From contig CAJTWQ010000001.1 in NCBI GenBank assembly GCA_910579835.1, positions 62,001-126,000 on the forward strand: DNA of 64,000 nucleotides. Reading direction: 5' to 3'. Below the pieces are notes generated by a model. It was not told the DNA's origin and did not search any database. It saw only the letters and a list, made by a program, of their open reading frames with translations. This document shows positions 24,156-32,517 of this stretch, one piece after another. The DNA is from an uncultured Ruminococcus sp. Lineage in GTDB: Bacteria; Bacillota; Clostridia; Oscillospirales; Ruminococcaceae. Within the stretch, counting starts at the first letter, position 1. Each line of letters opens with the position of its first letter. Position numbers and translations under genes: made by a program.

Positions 24156-24967
24156 TTTCCGTCACTCCCTGTACCGATAAGATTTTCAGCGTTTCTATAA
24201 AAAATAAGCTCTCTTTCCCGATCTGTTAGAGTCAGACGGTTAATTGCGGCAATCTCGTTTGTCGGATCGTCCCATGGGCAGTCGCTGCCGTAAAGCACTC
24301 TTTCCGCTCCCTGAAGTTTTATTATCCGGAGCATTCGGTCATCCTCGATATACTTTGCCACTACTCCGGTATCTATCCAGAGATTCTCAAATTTTCCGGC
24401 TATGTATCGTTCCACATCATCCCACAGCATCATTCCGCCCAGATGAGCAGCTACGATCTTCAGACGAGGAAATTCCTTTGCTATAACGGAAAAACTTTTC
24501 GGAGACGCCTTTATTTCCCCTTGTCCGTAGGGATCCCAGCCACCGTGAAAAACAGCTATAAGACCCAGACGTTCCATTTCCTCATAAACAGGAAACATTC
24601 TTTCCTCGTCCGGACAGAAAAACTGATACTCCGAATGAAATTTCACTCCGTATAGTCCAAGCTCCTTTATGCGGCGGACTTCCTGTATTTTATCTTCGGC
24701 GTTAGGATGAACTGAACCGCAGCAGAGAATTTCCCCGTCCATAATGTCTGCTGCCCAGTTGTTGATAGTATGCTGCTGCGCAGGCTTTGTGGCAATGGGA
24801 AGAATCATTGCACCGGATATATCATTTTTTCTTAATATTTTTTTCAGACCATGCAGAGTTCCGTCAGTAGCCGGAATTATACTGCTTGTTTCACTCAGAC
24901 CTTTCATTGCACGTTCTGCAAGAGAATCGGTAAATGCGTGAACATGAAAATCAAAATATTTCATCAT
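24152..24967 (-). CDS. Metal-dependent amidohydrolase (TIM barrel, COG2159-like)
   Basis: About 271 residues long. It shows the amidohydrolase_2 motifs FDFHVHAF at the N-terminus (first metal His pair), GVKFHSEYQFF, VFHGGWDPYG, IVAAHLGGM and YGSDCPWDDP near the end (last metal Asp). Family members hydrolyse or decarboxylate varied substrates; the one here is not known. The ATG at 24967 overlaps the stop of the upstream gene (ATGA), with GGAG just before it. It lies between the membrane protein and ymdB genes in the same operon. Confidence 0.85.
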   Translation of the reverse strand: MMKYFDFHVHAFTDSLAERAMKGLSETSSIIPATDGTLHGLKKILRKNDISGAMILPIATKPAQQHTINNWAADIMDGEILCCGSVHPNAEDKIQEVRRIKELGLYGVKFHSEYQFFCPDEERMFPVYEEMERLGLIAVFHGGWDPYGQGEIKASPKSFSVIAKEFPRLKIVAAHLGGMMLWDDVERYIAGKFENLWIDTGVVAKYIEDDRMLRIIKLQGAERVLYGSDCPWDDPTNEIAAINRLTLTDRERELIFYRNAENLIGTGSDGK

Positions 24968-25401
24968 ACTCTCCATATACAGACAGCGAACCACGCTGCG
25001 CCCCCTGCGGCGGCAATGCTGAATAAAAGACCGAAGATACAGGTGGCCGCTGCAAATTTATCAAACACAAAGCCTCTGCGCCTATTCAGACGCACCTTAC
25101 AATTTTTGCAGGATTTATATACGAATTTTGGTTCGGCGGGAAAAAGGCAGGGATAATTTTCGCTGCCGATGCGATAGAACGCCGATCTGAATCGTCCGTT
25201 CTGCCGCTTGTCAATTCTCTCAAAAACAGCCTTGCACTTTTTTGAGGTTATAAGGAATACGAAAGATACGGCAAAAAACAGAGTCATTGCAAGGATGATC
25301 AGACATATGAGAACAAGCGCCCCGATTATAATAATATCGGCGCTCACCCTGAAAACAATGCAAAGAACGGCGATTACGGCAAGAGCTGCAATGAATTCCA
25401 T
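24964..25401 (-). CDS. Small membrane protein of unknown function
   Basis: The 145-residue protein has two hydrophobic helices at the N-terminus (residues about 4-21 and 24-52), a basic middle part with KKCKAVFERIDKRQNG and a CxxC pair (KSCKNCKVR), and a third helix at about 115-140. I do not recognise a family. It is placed between the P-type ATPase and the amidohydrolase, with 19 nt and 4-nt overlap respectively, so it is likely part of the same manganese-responsive transcript. Confidence 0.75.
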   Translation of the reverse strand: MEFIAALAVIAVLCIVFRVSADIIIIGALVLICLIILAMTLFFAVSFVFLITSKKCKAVFERIDKRQNGRFRSAFYRIGSENYPCLFPAEPKFVYKSCKNCKVRLNRRRGFVFDKFAAATCIFGLLFSIAAAGGAAWFAVCIWRV

Positions 25402-25420
25402 ACATGATACCCCTTTCGCA

Positions 25421-28063
25421 TCATTTTTTTGCCGCAGCTTCTTTTATCATTCTGATAATCTGCGTGAGAGCAAAGGGAATAACTGCAAATCCTGCCACCT
25501 GAAGCAGATTTACGGCGGTAAAGGCATTGCTGACGTTCATAATGCCTTGCAAAGGGGCGATCATCAGAGCGCATACAAGGAACAAGGCTCCGGCAAGAAA
25601 CGCCCCTACAGAAAACATATTTCCGGTAACGCCAAGCTTTGCCAGCGAGTATTCTCCGCGACTGTCAAAGCCCTCAAAAAGCCGGGCAAGACAGAGTGTT
25701 CCGAAAGCCATGGTACTTGCCATCGCCGCAGAATCGCAGCCGCTTTTTCCAACTAGGAACGCAGCCATTACGCAGGTGGCAATTATTACACTGTGGAAGA
25801 CAATATATATTCCCGTTTCCTTATTAAGTATGGACTCTTTTGAGGAACGGGGTTTTTGGTTCATAAGGCCGGGCTGCATAGGCTCCATGCAGAGAGCCAG
25901 AGCCGGAAGAGAATCTGTCAGCAGGTTTATAAACAGCAGATGAACCGGACTGAAAGGCAGAGGCAAATTAAGAACAGTTGTAAGAAGAACTACCAGGATA
26001 GCCGCAGCGTTTCCTGCAAGAAGAAACTTGATAGCATTCTTGATATTTCCGTAAATGCATCGTCCGTTGGCGACAGCCTTGACAATAGTAGCAAAGTTGT
26101 CGTCGGCAAGGATCATAGAAGCGGCATCCTTGGATACCTCTGTGCCGGTAATTCCCATAGCAACGCCTACATCGGCTTTTTTCAGTGCAGGAGCGTCGTT
26201 AACTCCGTCTCCGGTCATGGCGACTACCATATCCTTTGCCTGCCACAGTCCGACTATCCTTATTTTGTGAACTGGCGAAACACGGGCATAGACGGATATT
26301 TTTTCAAGCTTGGCGGAAAGCTCCTCATCGGAGATATTGTCCAGCTCCGTTCCGTCCATTGCAATATCTCCGTCCTTATAGATACCGATTTCCTTTGCAA
26401 TAGCCACGGCGGTGAGCTTATGGTCACCTGTAATCATAACCGGCTTTATTCCGGCGGAGATACATTCTGCAACAGCAGTTTTGCTCTCTTCACGGGGCGG
26501 ATCGGTCATTGCTGCAAGTCCGATATAGATATAATCGCATTCGTCCTCAAGAGTGACAGCGGCATTGTTTTTTAGAACCTTTTTTGCAAAAGCCAGAACT
26601 CTCATGCCGTTTTCGGAATATGCCAAATTTACCCTGCGGATGTTTTCAAAATCTTTTTCTGTAGTGGGACGTATGTTGTCGCCGTCAAGTATAAATTTCA
26701 GTCTGGGAATAAGCACGTCCACTGCGCCTTTCGTAAAAGCCGTGCGCTCACCGCCGATATTATGAACGGTCGTCATAAGTTTTCTGTCGCTGTCAAAAGG
26801 AATTTCGTCAAGACGTGGATTTTCCTCCCTGATACGCACATAGTTTTCCGCACCGAGATACTCCGCAAGAGCCGTTTCCGTCGGATCTCCCAGCCATCCA
26901 GCCGGCGGCTGAACCGATTCACGTTCACACCCGCAAGCTCGTTTACTCTCATTTTCGGCAGAGGCTTTATTTGCCGCGTCATTGCAGAGAGCCATTGCAA
27001 GGAGCAGATCACTCATAGCGGCTTCACCGGGAGAGTTTATGTCGCGTACAGTCATTTTATTCTGTGTAAGCGTGCCTGTCTTGTCGGAGCATATAACAGA
27101 TACGCAGCCCAGACCCTCAACGGCTTTCAGATCCTTGATTATAGCCTTTTGCTTAGACATTTTCTGTGTGCCGATAGCAAGAGAAATGGTGATAATAGAG
27201 CTGAGAGCTTCCGGAATCGCCGCAACTGCAAGAGCGACGGCGAACATCATAGCATCCACCGCACTCTGACCGTTGATAAAATAAGTCATAAGGAAAACCA
27301 TGATACAGATAGCGATAACGGCAATCGAAAGTATTTTGCTGAACTTATCAAGACTCACCTGCAAAGGTGTTTTTTTCTTTTTGGCATTCTGCATAAGAGA
27401 TGCTATTTTACCGATTTCGGTATTCATTCCCACAGCCGTTACGACAGCCGCAGCTCGTCCGTTTGCGATATTGGAGCCGCTGTAGATCATATTTAATCTG
27501 TCTCCCAGAGGAAGCTCGTCTTTATCTATACGCTCAGCGGATTTCGTAACATTCAGCGATTCTCCGGTAAGCGCGCTCTCGTTTACCTGAAGAGAAGCGG
27601 CTTCAAGAATACGTCCGTCGGCGGAGGCAACGTTTCCAGCCTCTATAAGAAGAATATCGCCCACAACTACCTCGGATGCCGGAATTTCCGCCTGTACGCC
27701 GTTTCTTACAACTCTTGCATTCGGGGAACTCATGGCTTTTAGACTGTTAAGGGATTTCTGAGCTTTTACATGTTGTACCGTTCCGATAATAGCGTTCATA
27801 ACAAGAACTACAAGAATAACGATAGTGCTTCCAATCTCGCCGCTTATTATAGAGACAACAGACGCAGCAATGAGTATAGCTACAAGAAGATCGGCAAACT
27901 GCTCAAGAAATACCGTAATAAGGCTTTTCTGCTTCTCCTCGGCAATTGCGTTTTCACCGCTTTTTCGGCGGCTTTCCAATACCTGCGCATCCGTCAGTCC
28001 TTTTGTTTTGTCCGAACCGAGCCGGCTGACAGCCTCATCCGCATCCTGATTAAAATAGTTCAT
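25421..28063 (-). CDS. P-type cation ATPase, probably Mn2+ (or Ca2+) exporter
   Basis: The 880-residue P2-type ATPase has all required parts: cation_ATPase_N region, actuator TGES (ALTGESLNVTK), M4 VAAIPEALSSI, the phosphorylation site CSDKTGTLTQNK, nucleotide-binding domain, hinge AMTGDGVNDAPALKKADV, and six C-terminal helices with TDSLPALAL. By sequence alone it would be called a calcium-transporting ATPase of the PMCA/SERCA group. The leader is a manganese riboswitch, so Mn2+ export is the better guess, as for YoaB-type ATPases behind the same RNA. The start has AAAGGAG 8 nt upstream, just after the riboswitch terminator. Confidence 0.93.
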   Translation of the reverse strand: MNYFNQDADEAVSRLGSDKTKGLTDAQVLESRRKSGENAIAEEKQKSLITVFLEQFADLLVAILIAASVVSIISGEIGSTIVILVVLVMNAIIGTVQHVKAQKSLNSLKAMSSPNARVVRNGVQAEIPASEVVVGDILLIEAGNVASADGRILEAASLQVNESALTGESLNVTKSAERIDKDELPLGDRLNMIYSGSNIANGRAAAVVTAVGMNTEIGKIASLMQNAKKKKTPLQVSLDKFSKILSIAVIAICIMVFLMTYFINGQSAVDAMMFAVALAVAAIPEALSSIITISLAIGTQKMSKQKAIIKDLKAVEGLGCVSVICSDKTGTLTQNKMTVRDINSPGEAAMSDLLLAMALCNDAANKASAENESKRACGCERESVQPPAGWLGDPTETALAEYLGAENYVRIREENPRLDEIPFDSDRKLMTTVHNIGGERTAFTKGAVDVLIPRLKFILDGDNIRPTTEKDFENIRRVNLAYSENGMRVLAFAKKVLKNNAAVTLEDECDYIYIGLAAMTDPPREESKTAVAECISAGIKPVMITGDHKLTAVAIAKEIGIYKDGDIAMDGTELDNISDEELSAKLEKISVYARVSPVHKIRIVGLWQAKDMVVAMTGDGVNDAPALKKADVGVAMGITGTEVSKDAASMILADDNFATIVKAVANGRCIYGNIKNAIKFLLAGNAAAILVVLLTTVLNLPLPFSPVHLLFINLLTDSLPALALCMEPMQPGLMNQKPRSSKESILNKETGIYIVFHSVIIATCVMAAFLVGKSGCDSAAMASTMAFGTLCLARLFEGFDSRGEYSLAKLGVTGNMFSVGAFLAGALFLVCALMIAPLQGIMNVSNAFTAVNLLQVAGFAVIPFALTQIIRMIKEAAAKK

Positions 28064-28087
28064 ATTCTCTCTCCTTTACACTGCATG

Positions 28088-28145
28088 AAAAAAGACTTTT
28101 ATTGCAGCTTAGTATGAAAAGTCATATTAAAGTGCAATAAAAGTC
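28088..28145 (-). terminator. Regulatory terminator of the Mn2+ riboswitch
   Basis: On the minus strand, GACTTTTATTGCA (28133-28145) pairs perfectly with TGCAATAAAAGTC (28094-28106), and TTTTTT follows (28088-28093). The first arm also forms the 3' side of riboswitch helix P1, so the two structures exclude each other. Confidence 0.9.
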
Positions 28146-28245
28146 TTGCTAAAGCAACGCTGCTCTGTCCGCCCGACGGTAAAAAGCCGTGGTTATGGCG
28201 ATGCGGACACCCTGCGTTTCCACAGGGAAGCTACTCCCTTTTACT
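28136..28245 (-). promoter_or_regulatory. yybP-ykoY manganese riboswitch aptamer
   Basis: Read on the minus strand, the leader starts AGTAAAAGGGAGTAGC and ends with TTTAGCAAGACTTTTATT. These are the two conserved strands (AAAGGGGAGUAGC and UUUAGCAAGACCUUU) of the yybP-ykoY family. Between them are the GC-rich P2 hairpin (CCCTGTGGAAACGCAGGG) and the P3/P4 arm with CGTCGGGCGGACA. Mn2+ binding would stabilise P1 and prevent the following terminator, switching the ATPase operon on when manganese is high. Confidence 0.9.
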
Positions 28246-28250
28246 ATATT

Positions 28251-28279
28251 ATAATATCATCAATTACGAAATCTGTCAA
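28251..28279 (-). promoter_or_regulatory. Promoter of the riboswitch-ATPase operon
   Basis: On the minus strand TTGACA (28274-28279), 17 bp and TATTAT (28251-28256), which puts the start near 28244, exactly at the 5' end of the aptamer. Confidence 0.75.
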
Positions 28280-28434
28280 GGATTTCCGTCATTATTTTTT
28301 GTAGAATTAGAGCTTAAAAAAGTTCATTTTTCTGTATAATCTATTTCTATGCATTGCTTTTACCGTCATAATCAACAAATTAAAGAAATATTGATTAATA
28401 AAACGTTACATTTTAGAAACTTTTTTATTTTTGC

Positions 28435-28463
28435 TTGAAAAAGCCTGTAACTGGTGATATAAT
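28435..28463 (+). promoter_or_regulatory. Promoter of lipoprotein gene 28491
   Basis: TTGAAA at 28435-28440, 17 bp, TATAAT at 28458-28463 with TG extension. The stretch 28280-28434 between the two divergent promoters is AT-rich and shows nothing else. Confidence 0.8.
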
Positions 28464-28490
28464 ATTTAAATACAGAGAAAGGAGAAATAA

Positions 28491-29354
28491 ATGAAAAAAA
28501 GAATTTCTGTCCTTATGACAGGCTGTCTTTTTCTGTCATGTTTTCTCACCTCATGCAGCGGCAGCGGAAAAAGCTCTGTTTCTGGAGACTCCGAAAAGGA
28601 AAAGCAGGTGTTTCATGAGGAGATTCCGTATGAAACAGAAACCGGAGATCCTGCCGTAAAGGAATACAGGGAAGCTGACGTTGATAAAAGCGGCGGCAAT
28701 GCGGATTCTGACGAAAACGATTCCGGATATATACCCGAAAAACCTATAGGAGGAGATATAACCGGAAACTGGGAAATAACCGACGAGGGCACGGGTGAGC
28801 TGATAACATTGATGTTTGAGGAGGAAGGCGGCGGTTCGGTATATATCGACGCTACCAAATATCTGTTTTTTAATAAAGAGGGCAATCTCTGCGTTTACGG
28901 AATGGATATAGGCGACAATACCGTGCAGTTTGACGGAAAAACCATGACCGTCACTATGTCCACCGACCTGCTTGGAGATGAAATAGAAAAGCTTACGGAA
29001 GACGCCACCCTTATGATTCTTGAAAAAACAGAACCAGACGTCAGTTCGGAGCTTGACGGGGAATACCGTTTTGCCGGAGGAGTTCTGGGTACTGTTTTTG
29101 CAGACCGTCTCAGCGATTTTACCGGCGGCAGGGAATTGCCCATTTACGCCCGGATAAGCGGCGAGGATTTCGGCTTGAAGCTCGACCGTCTTTTCACATG
29201 GTCGGCGGATGGCCATATCTTGACCGTTTCCGGAACGGGAAGCATACTCGGCGGTGCGGATGGTAATATATCTTATTCCGTTTCCGGCGATAAGCTGATT
29301 CTCTACTATCCCTTGGGCGGCACTTCAATTCTTACACGCTCAAAACTAAAATGA
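28491..29354 (+). CDS. Lipoprotein of unknown function
   Basis: The 287-residue protein has a lipoprotein signal peptide with lipobox LTSC at about residues 19-22, then a Ser/Glu/Asp-rich linker of about 60 residues. The mature domain shows two similar halves. Each starts with a short GNWEI or GEYRF motif and includes a Y/F-x-F-DGKTMTV-like strand pattern, as in many small beta-sandwich lipoproteins of gut Firmicutes. The function is unknown. The neighbour at 29564 has the same layout and is probably a paralogue. Confidence 0.8.
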   Translation: MKKRISVLMTGCLFLSCFLTSCSGSGKSSVSGDSEKEKQVFHEEIPYETETGDPAVKEYREADVDKSGGNADSDENDSGYIPEKPIGGDITGNWEITDEGTGELITLMFEEEGGGSVYIDATKYLFFNKEGNLCVYGMDIGDNTVQFDGKTMTVTMSTDLLGDEIEKLTEDATLMILEKTEPDVSSELDGEYRFAGGVLGTVFADRLSDFTGGRELPIYARISGEDFGLKLDRLFTWSADGHILTVSGTGSILGGADGNISYSVSGDKLILYYPLGGTSILTRSKLK

Positions 29355-29370
29355 TTATCGAAGGATTTAT

Positions 29371-29567
29371 ATGAAAAAACTTACAGCGATTTTTGTCGGC
29401 TGTATGATGATCATAATAGGGAAGATATTGACGCCGACACTCTCGCAATATATGACGAGGGCGGCGAAGTTAATATAATATTCAAAATCTGTTCATATAG
29501 GAGTCTGCACACATATCCTACTATGGTCAGATTCTCACAGGAAATTAACAGGAGGAAATTAAAATGA
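29371..29567 (+). pseudogene. Decayed lipoprotein gene (signal peptide plus fragment)
   Basis: An ATG at 29371 with AAGGA upstream opens a frame MKKLTAIFVGCMMII that is close to the start of the gene at 29564 (MKKLMALLMGCMMIV). The sequence then jumps out of frame and stops at 29478 after 35 codons. A second frame carries a piece with DIDADTLAIYDEGGEVNI that looks like an internal part of the same lipoprotein family, and it runs into the start of the next gene. This appears to be a third paralogue, shortened by a deletion. Confidence 0.55.
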
Positions 29568-30223
29568 AAAAACTTATGGCTTTATTAATGGGATGCATGA
29601 TGATTGTCTGCACAGCAGCTTCATGCGGAAAATCTGACGATTCAGACAGCGAGGGCGGCAAGAAGGGCAGCGGTACGTCTCAGTCTGATGACGAGAAACA
29701 GACCGACCCTATCGTGGGCACATGGATAGGAGAGAATCCAGAAGAGGACGGCTTTGTAACTTTTGACGAGAATGGCGGTATTTCCATGAAAGGCGATCTC
29801 TCGGAGCTTATACAGTTCGACGGAGGTAAGGTAGTATTCGGCGGCGAGGATTTTACACAGTATGCTGAATTTGACGGCGAAAACTTTACTTTAAACGCTG
29901 AGGGACAGGAACTTCTTACACTCAAAAAAACCGAAAAGGGCAGCGCTGATAACTATGACGGAACATACGAGATTACAGGCGGTATGTTTGTGGATATGAT
30001 GGCGTCGCAGTTTGGTGCAGAAGGCAGCGGTATGTCTTTTAAAGTTGACGGAAAAACTACCTATATGATTATTGATGGTATGGGCACATATACCGCTAAT
30101 GGCGACAATAAATACACTGTTACGGCTATGGGCGAGACAAACGAAGCAGTCATTGACGGTAATAAGCTCACAATGTTCGACGAGAACGGGAAAGAGGATG
30201 CCGTATTTACAAGAGAAAAATAA
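29564..30223 (+). CDS. Lipoprotein of unknown function, paralogue of 28491
   Basis: The 219-residue protein has a signal peptide with lipobox AASC, a Ser/Asp/Gly linker, and a domain of about 170 residues. The domain starts with DPIVGTWIGENPEEDGFVTF, a calycin- or lipocalin-like GTW opening, and has a second half from YDGTYEITGG. The two halves probably each form a small beta sheet. Ribosome binding site AGGAGG is present. The role is unknown. Confidence 0.8.
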   Translation: MKKLMALLMGCMMIVCTAASCGKSDDSDSEGGKKGSGTSQSDDEKQTDPIVGTWIGENPEEDGFVTFDENGGISMKGDLSELIQFDGGKVVFGGEDFTQYAEFDGENFTLNAEGQELLTLKKTEKGSADNYDGTYEITGGMFVDMMASQFGAEGSGMSFKVDGKTTYMIIDGMGTYTANGDNKYTVTAMGETNEAVIDGNKLTMFDENGKEDAVFTREK

Positions 30224-30249
30224 GCGTATTTGACGCGTTATGCTTTTTA
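30222..30249 (+). terminator. Weak terminator after lipoprotein 29564
   Basis: AGCGTA and TATGCT form a short stem with a G-T pair, followed by TTTTTAT. Confidence 0.4.
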
Positions 30250-30295
30250 TACCAATTCCAAAAAACAACAGACAAATCCGGAGGTGAATTTTTTC

Positions 30296-30379
30296 ATGGA
30301 CTCAGGTCCTGACGGCAGTAACAATAAAAATCTGTCTGTCCCCGTTGCTTTCAGCAGCAGGCTCTATCGGCTGTGTTAG
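30296..30379 (+). CDS. Possible 27-residue small ORF or leader peptide
   Basis: The ATG at 30296 is 9 nt after a perfect GGAGGTG site and opens 27 codons (starts MDSGPDGSNNK). Hemolysin-like CNNM proteins of Firmicutes often begin with a similar Met-Asp-Ser-rich start, so this may be a cut-off N-terminus of a paralogue of the gene at 30489. A leader peptide is another option. The rest of the gap to 30489 holds a small GCGGAA/TTCCGC hairpin and nothing else. Confidence 0.3.
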   Translation: MDSGPDGSNNKNLSVPVAFSSRLYRLC

Positions 30380-30488
30380 GTTTTTTTGCTGATATTAAAA
30401 TTTTTGATTATTATTCAGGGATATGCGCGGAAAATTACTTCCGCACATTTTCCTGTGCAATTAAATTTAAAGTAACGGAGGATTTAAA

Positions 30489-31805
30489 ATGGCTGCGGAA
30501 ATTATTCTGCAAATAGTTTTTTTAGCGCTTTACGCCGTTTTTACTTTTGCTGAAACGGCGATCATTTCGGTCAATGATAATAATCTCGACAAGTTGGCGG
30601 CAAGCGGAGGAAAAAAAGCCTGCCGGCTGAAAAAGCTTGTTGAAAGTCCCTCACGGTTTATGGCGTCTATTCACGCCGCTATACTGTTCACAGGATTTCT
30701 TGGAGCAGCTTTTGCAGTTCTCAGCTTTTCGGAACCGCTGACCTCGCTCATACTTAAAACAGGACTTGATTTGCCTTTCAGGTGCGTTCTTTATGTGTCC
30801 GCTGCGGCAGTATCGGCTGTGACGCTCTATTTCACGGTGGTTATCGGAGAACTTATTCCTAAAAGACTTGTAAAGAAGAATCCGGAAAATCTTGCGCTGC
30901 GCATGAGTGGCTTTATAGCTCTTGTTTCCAGGATCTTTACGCCCTTCGTCTGTCTCAGCAGGCTTCTTTCCGGAGGTATACTGCGCCTTGCAGGAATTGA
31001 TCCGGACAGCGGTGAAAATGCCGTTACCGAAGAGGAGATCCTCATGATGTCCGATGCAGGTGCGGAAAACGGAACTATCGACGAGGACGAAAATAGGATT
31101 ATTAAAAATGTTTTTGCCTTTGACGATCTTACCGCAGATCAGGTATGCACTCACAGAACGGATGTAAGCGTCCTTTGGAGCAGTGATCCTATAGAGGTCT
31201 GGGAGGAGACTATTCACCGGACACGGCACTCAGTATTTCCTGTATGCGGCGAAAATGTGGATAATATTATCGGCGTTCTTGACGCAAAGGATTACTTTCG
31301 GCTTGAAAACAAAAGTCTTGAGAATATCATGGAAAATGCCGTCCGTGAGCCTTATTTCGTTCATGAAAATATGAAAGCCGACAGGCTTTTTGAAGCGATG
31401 AAGCAGTCCGGAGCGGATCATTTTGCCGTTGTGGTCGATGAATACGGCGGCATGAGCGGCATTGTCACTATTACTGATCTTGTAGAGGAGCTTGTGGGCG
31501 ATTTTGCCGATGACGAATCTGATTTGACCACCGCCAGACTTGAAGAAACTGGAGACGGAATATGGAACGTTCCGGGAATTACTGCTCTCAGCGAGGTATG
31601 CGACGAGCTTGACACGGTTCTTCCGGCAGACAAATATGACACATTTGGCGGATATGTTATCGCCATGCTTGGGGAAATACCTGCAAACGGAACGCAGGTT
31701 TCACTTGAAGCTGACGGTCTGACTATAGATGTAATTGAGGTAAAGCATCACCGTATTGAGCTTTGCAGAGTGAAAAAGCTGACGTCAGAGCTTACGGAAG
31801 AATAA
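30489..31805 (+). CDS. CNNM/CorC family membrane protein (hemolysin-related)
   Basis: The protein has 438 residues. An N-terminal DUF21/CNNM domain has four hydrophobic helices and the motif FAETAIISVNDNNLDKLA. A CBS pair follows from about residue 210 (DQVCTHRTDVSVL, FPVCGENVDNIIGVLDAKD, FAVVVDEYGGMSGIVTITDLVEELVG). The C-terminal CorC_HlyC domain closes it (NVPGITALSEVCDEL and YDTFGGYVIAMLGEIP). The family is linked to Mg2+ or cobalt efflux. The helix-rich start and the CBS part that binds adenosyl ligands are intact. Start with AACGGAGG upstream. Ends in a bidirectional terminator. Confidence 0.93.
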   Translation: MAAEIILQIVFLALYAVFTFAETAIISVNDNNLDKLAASGGKKACRLKKLVESPSRFMASIHAAILFTGFLGAAFAVLSFSEPLTSLILKTGLDLPFRCVLYVSAAAVSAVTLYFTVVIGELIPKRLVKKNPENLALRMSGFIALVSRIFTPFVCLSRLLSGGILRLAGIDPDSGENAVTEEEILMMSDAGAENGTIDEDENRIIKNVFAFDDLTADQVCTHRTDVSVLWSSDPIEVWEETIHRTRHSVFPVCGENVDNIIGVLDAKDYFRLENKSLENIMENAVREPYFVHENMKADRLFEAMKQSGADHFAVVVDEYGGMSGIVTITDLVEELVGDFADDESDLTTARLEETGDGIWNVPGITALSEVCDELDTVLPADKYDTFGGYVIAMLGEIPANGTQVSLEADGLTIDVIEVKHHRIELCRVKKLTSELTEE

Positions 31806-31810
31806 ATTAA

Positions 31811-31849
31811 AAAGAGCAGCTCCCGAAAAATGAGACTGCTCTTTTCTTT
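31811..31849. terminator. Bidirectional terminator between CNNM and BIG2 genes
   Basis: AAAGAGCAG (31811-31819) pairs with CTGCTCTTT (31836-31844); a T-rich tract follows on the plus strand and TTTTTAATTT on the minus strand. Confidence 0.85.
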
Positions 31850-31866
31850 TTGTTTCATATTACATA

Positions 31867-32451
31867 TTAATACACCGACTGATCCTGTGCTGCTGTCGTT
31901 GTCGGTTCTGTTGTCGCTGTATTTGTACTGCTGTCTGCAACAGTCACCTTGATCTGAACTTCCTGAGTTTCATCCACAGCAGACTTCAGCGTAATATAGC
32001 ATGTTCCGGGAGCTACGGCAGTAATATTTCCCTGCCAGTCAACAGTTGCTATGTTCTCGTTATCTGATGACCACTTTTCATCCGCCTCGGAAGAACCTGC
32101 CGGATATTCCTTGACCAGAGGCATCTCAGACTGTCCGACATTAAGGTATACGCTGTACCTGTCAAGCTTAAAACCGCTTGTATTTACAGGGGCTGTCGGA
32201 GGTTCTGTGCTTGGGGGAACGGTAGTTATAGGCTGATCCAAAGGCGCCGTAGTGGCAACAGTAGTAGTCTTCGGCTTTGTATCGCTGCTTTTGCTGCTGC
32301 CCTTTGACTTGTCTTTTGAGCAGCCTTTTGCTATAAGTATAATAAAAATCAGCACCAGAAATGCTATCGCAAAAAGTGCGGCAAGTTGCCTTTTTCTTGC
32401 TGTTTCTTTTGATATTCTTTTTCTCGGCCGCTGTGAATTGTTGCTGTCCAT
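31867..32451 (-). CDS. Membrane-anchored protein with a BIG2 (bacterial Ig-like) domain
   Basis: The 194-residue protein has a basic cytoplasmic start (PRKRISKETARKRQ), one transmembrane helix (about residues 25-42), a Ser/Lys and then Thr/Pro-rich stalk, and one BIG2 domain from residue 92 to 172. The domain has the strand pattern FKLDRYSVYLNVGQS, WSSDNENIATVDWQGNITA and VAPGTCYITLKS. A Thr-rich tail follows. It is likely displayed on the outer face of the cell membrane. The partner or ligand is unknown. Confidence 0.88.
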   Translation of the reverse strand: MDSNNSQRPRKRISKETARKRQLAALFAIAFLVLIFIILIAKGCSKDKSKGSSKSSDTKPKTTTVATTAPLDQPITTVPPSTEPPTAPVNTSGFKLDRYSVYLNVGQSEMPLVKEYPAGSSEADEKWSSDNENIATVDWQGNITAVAPGTCYITLKSAVDETQEVQIKVTVADSSTNTATTEPTTTAAQDQSVY

Positions 32452-32488
32452 AACTTTAAATTCCTTTCAGTTATATTTGTTCATAATT

Positions 32489-32517
32489 ATTATATCACAA
32501 GCTTTTTAAAATGTCAC
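32489..32517 (-). promoter_or_regulatory. Promoter of the BIG2 gene
   Basis: On the minus strand GTGACA (32512-32517), 17 bp and TATAAT (32489-32494) with TG extension. Confidence 0.75.
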
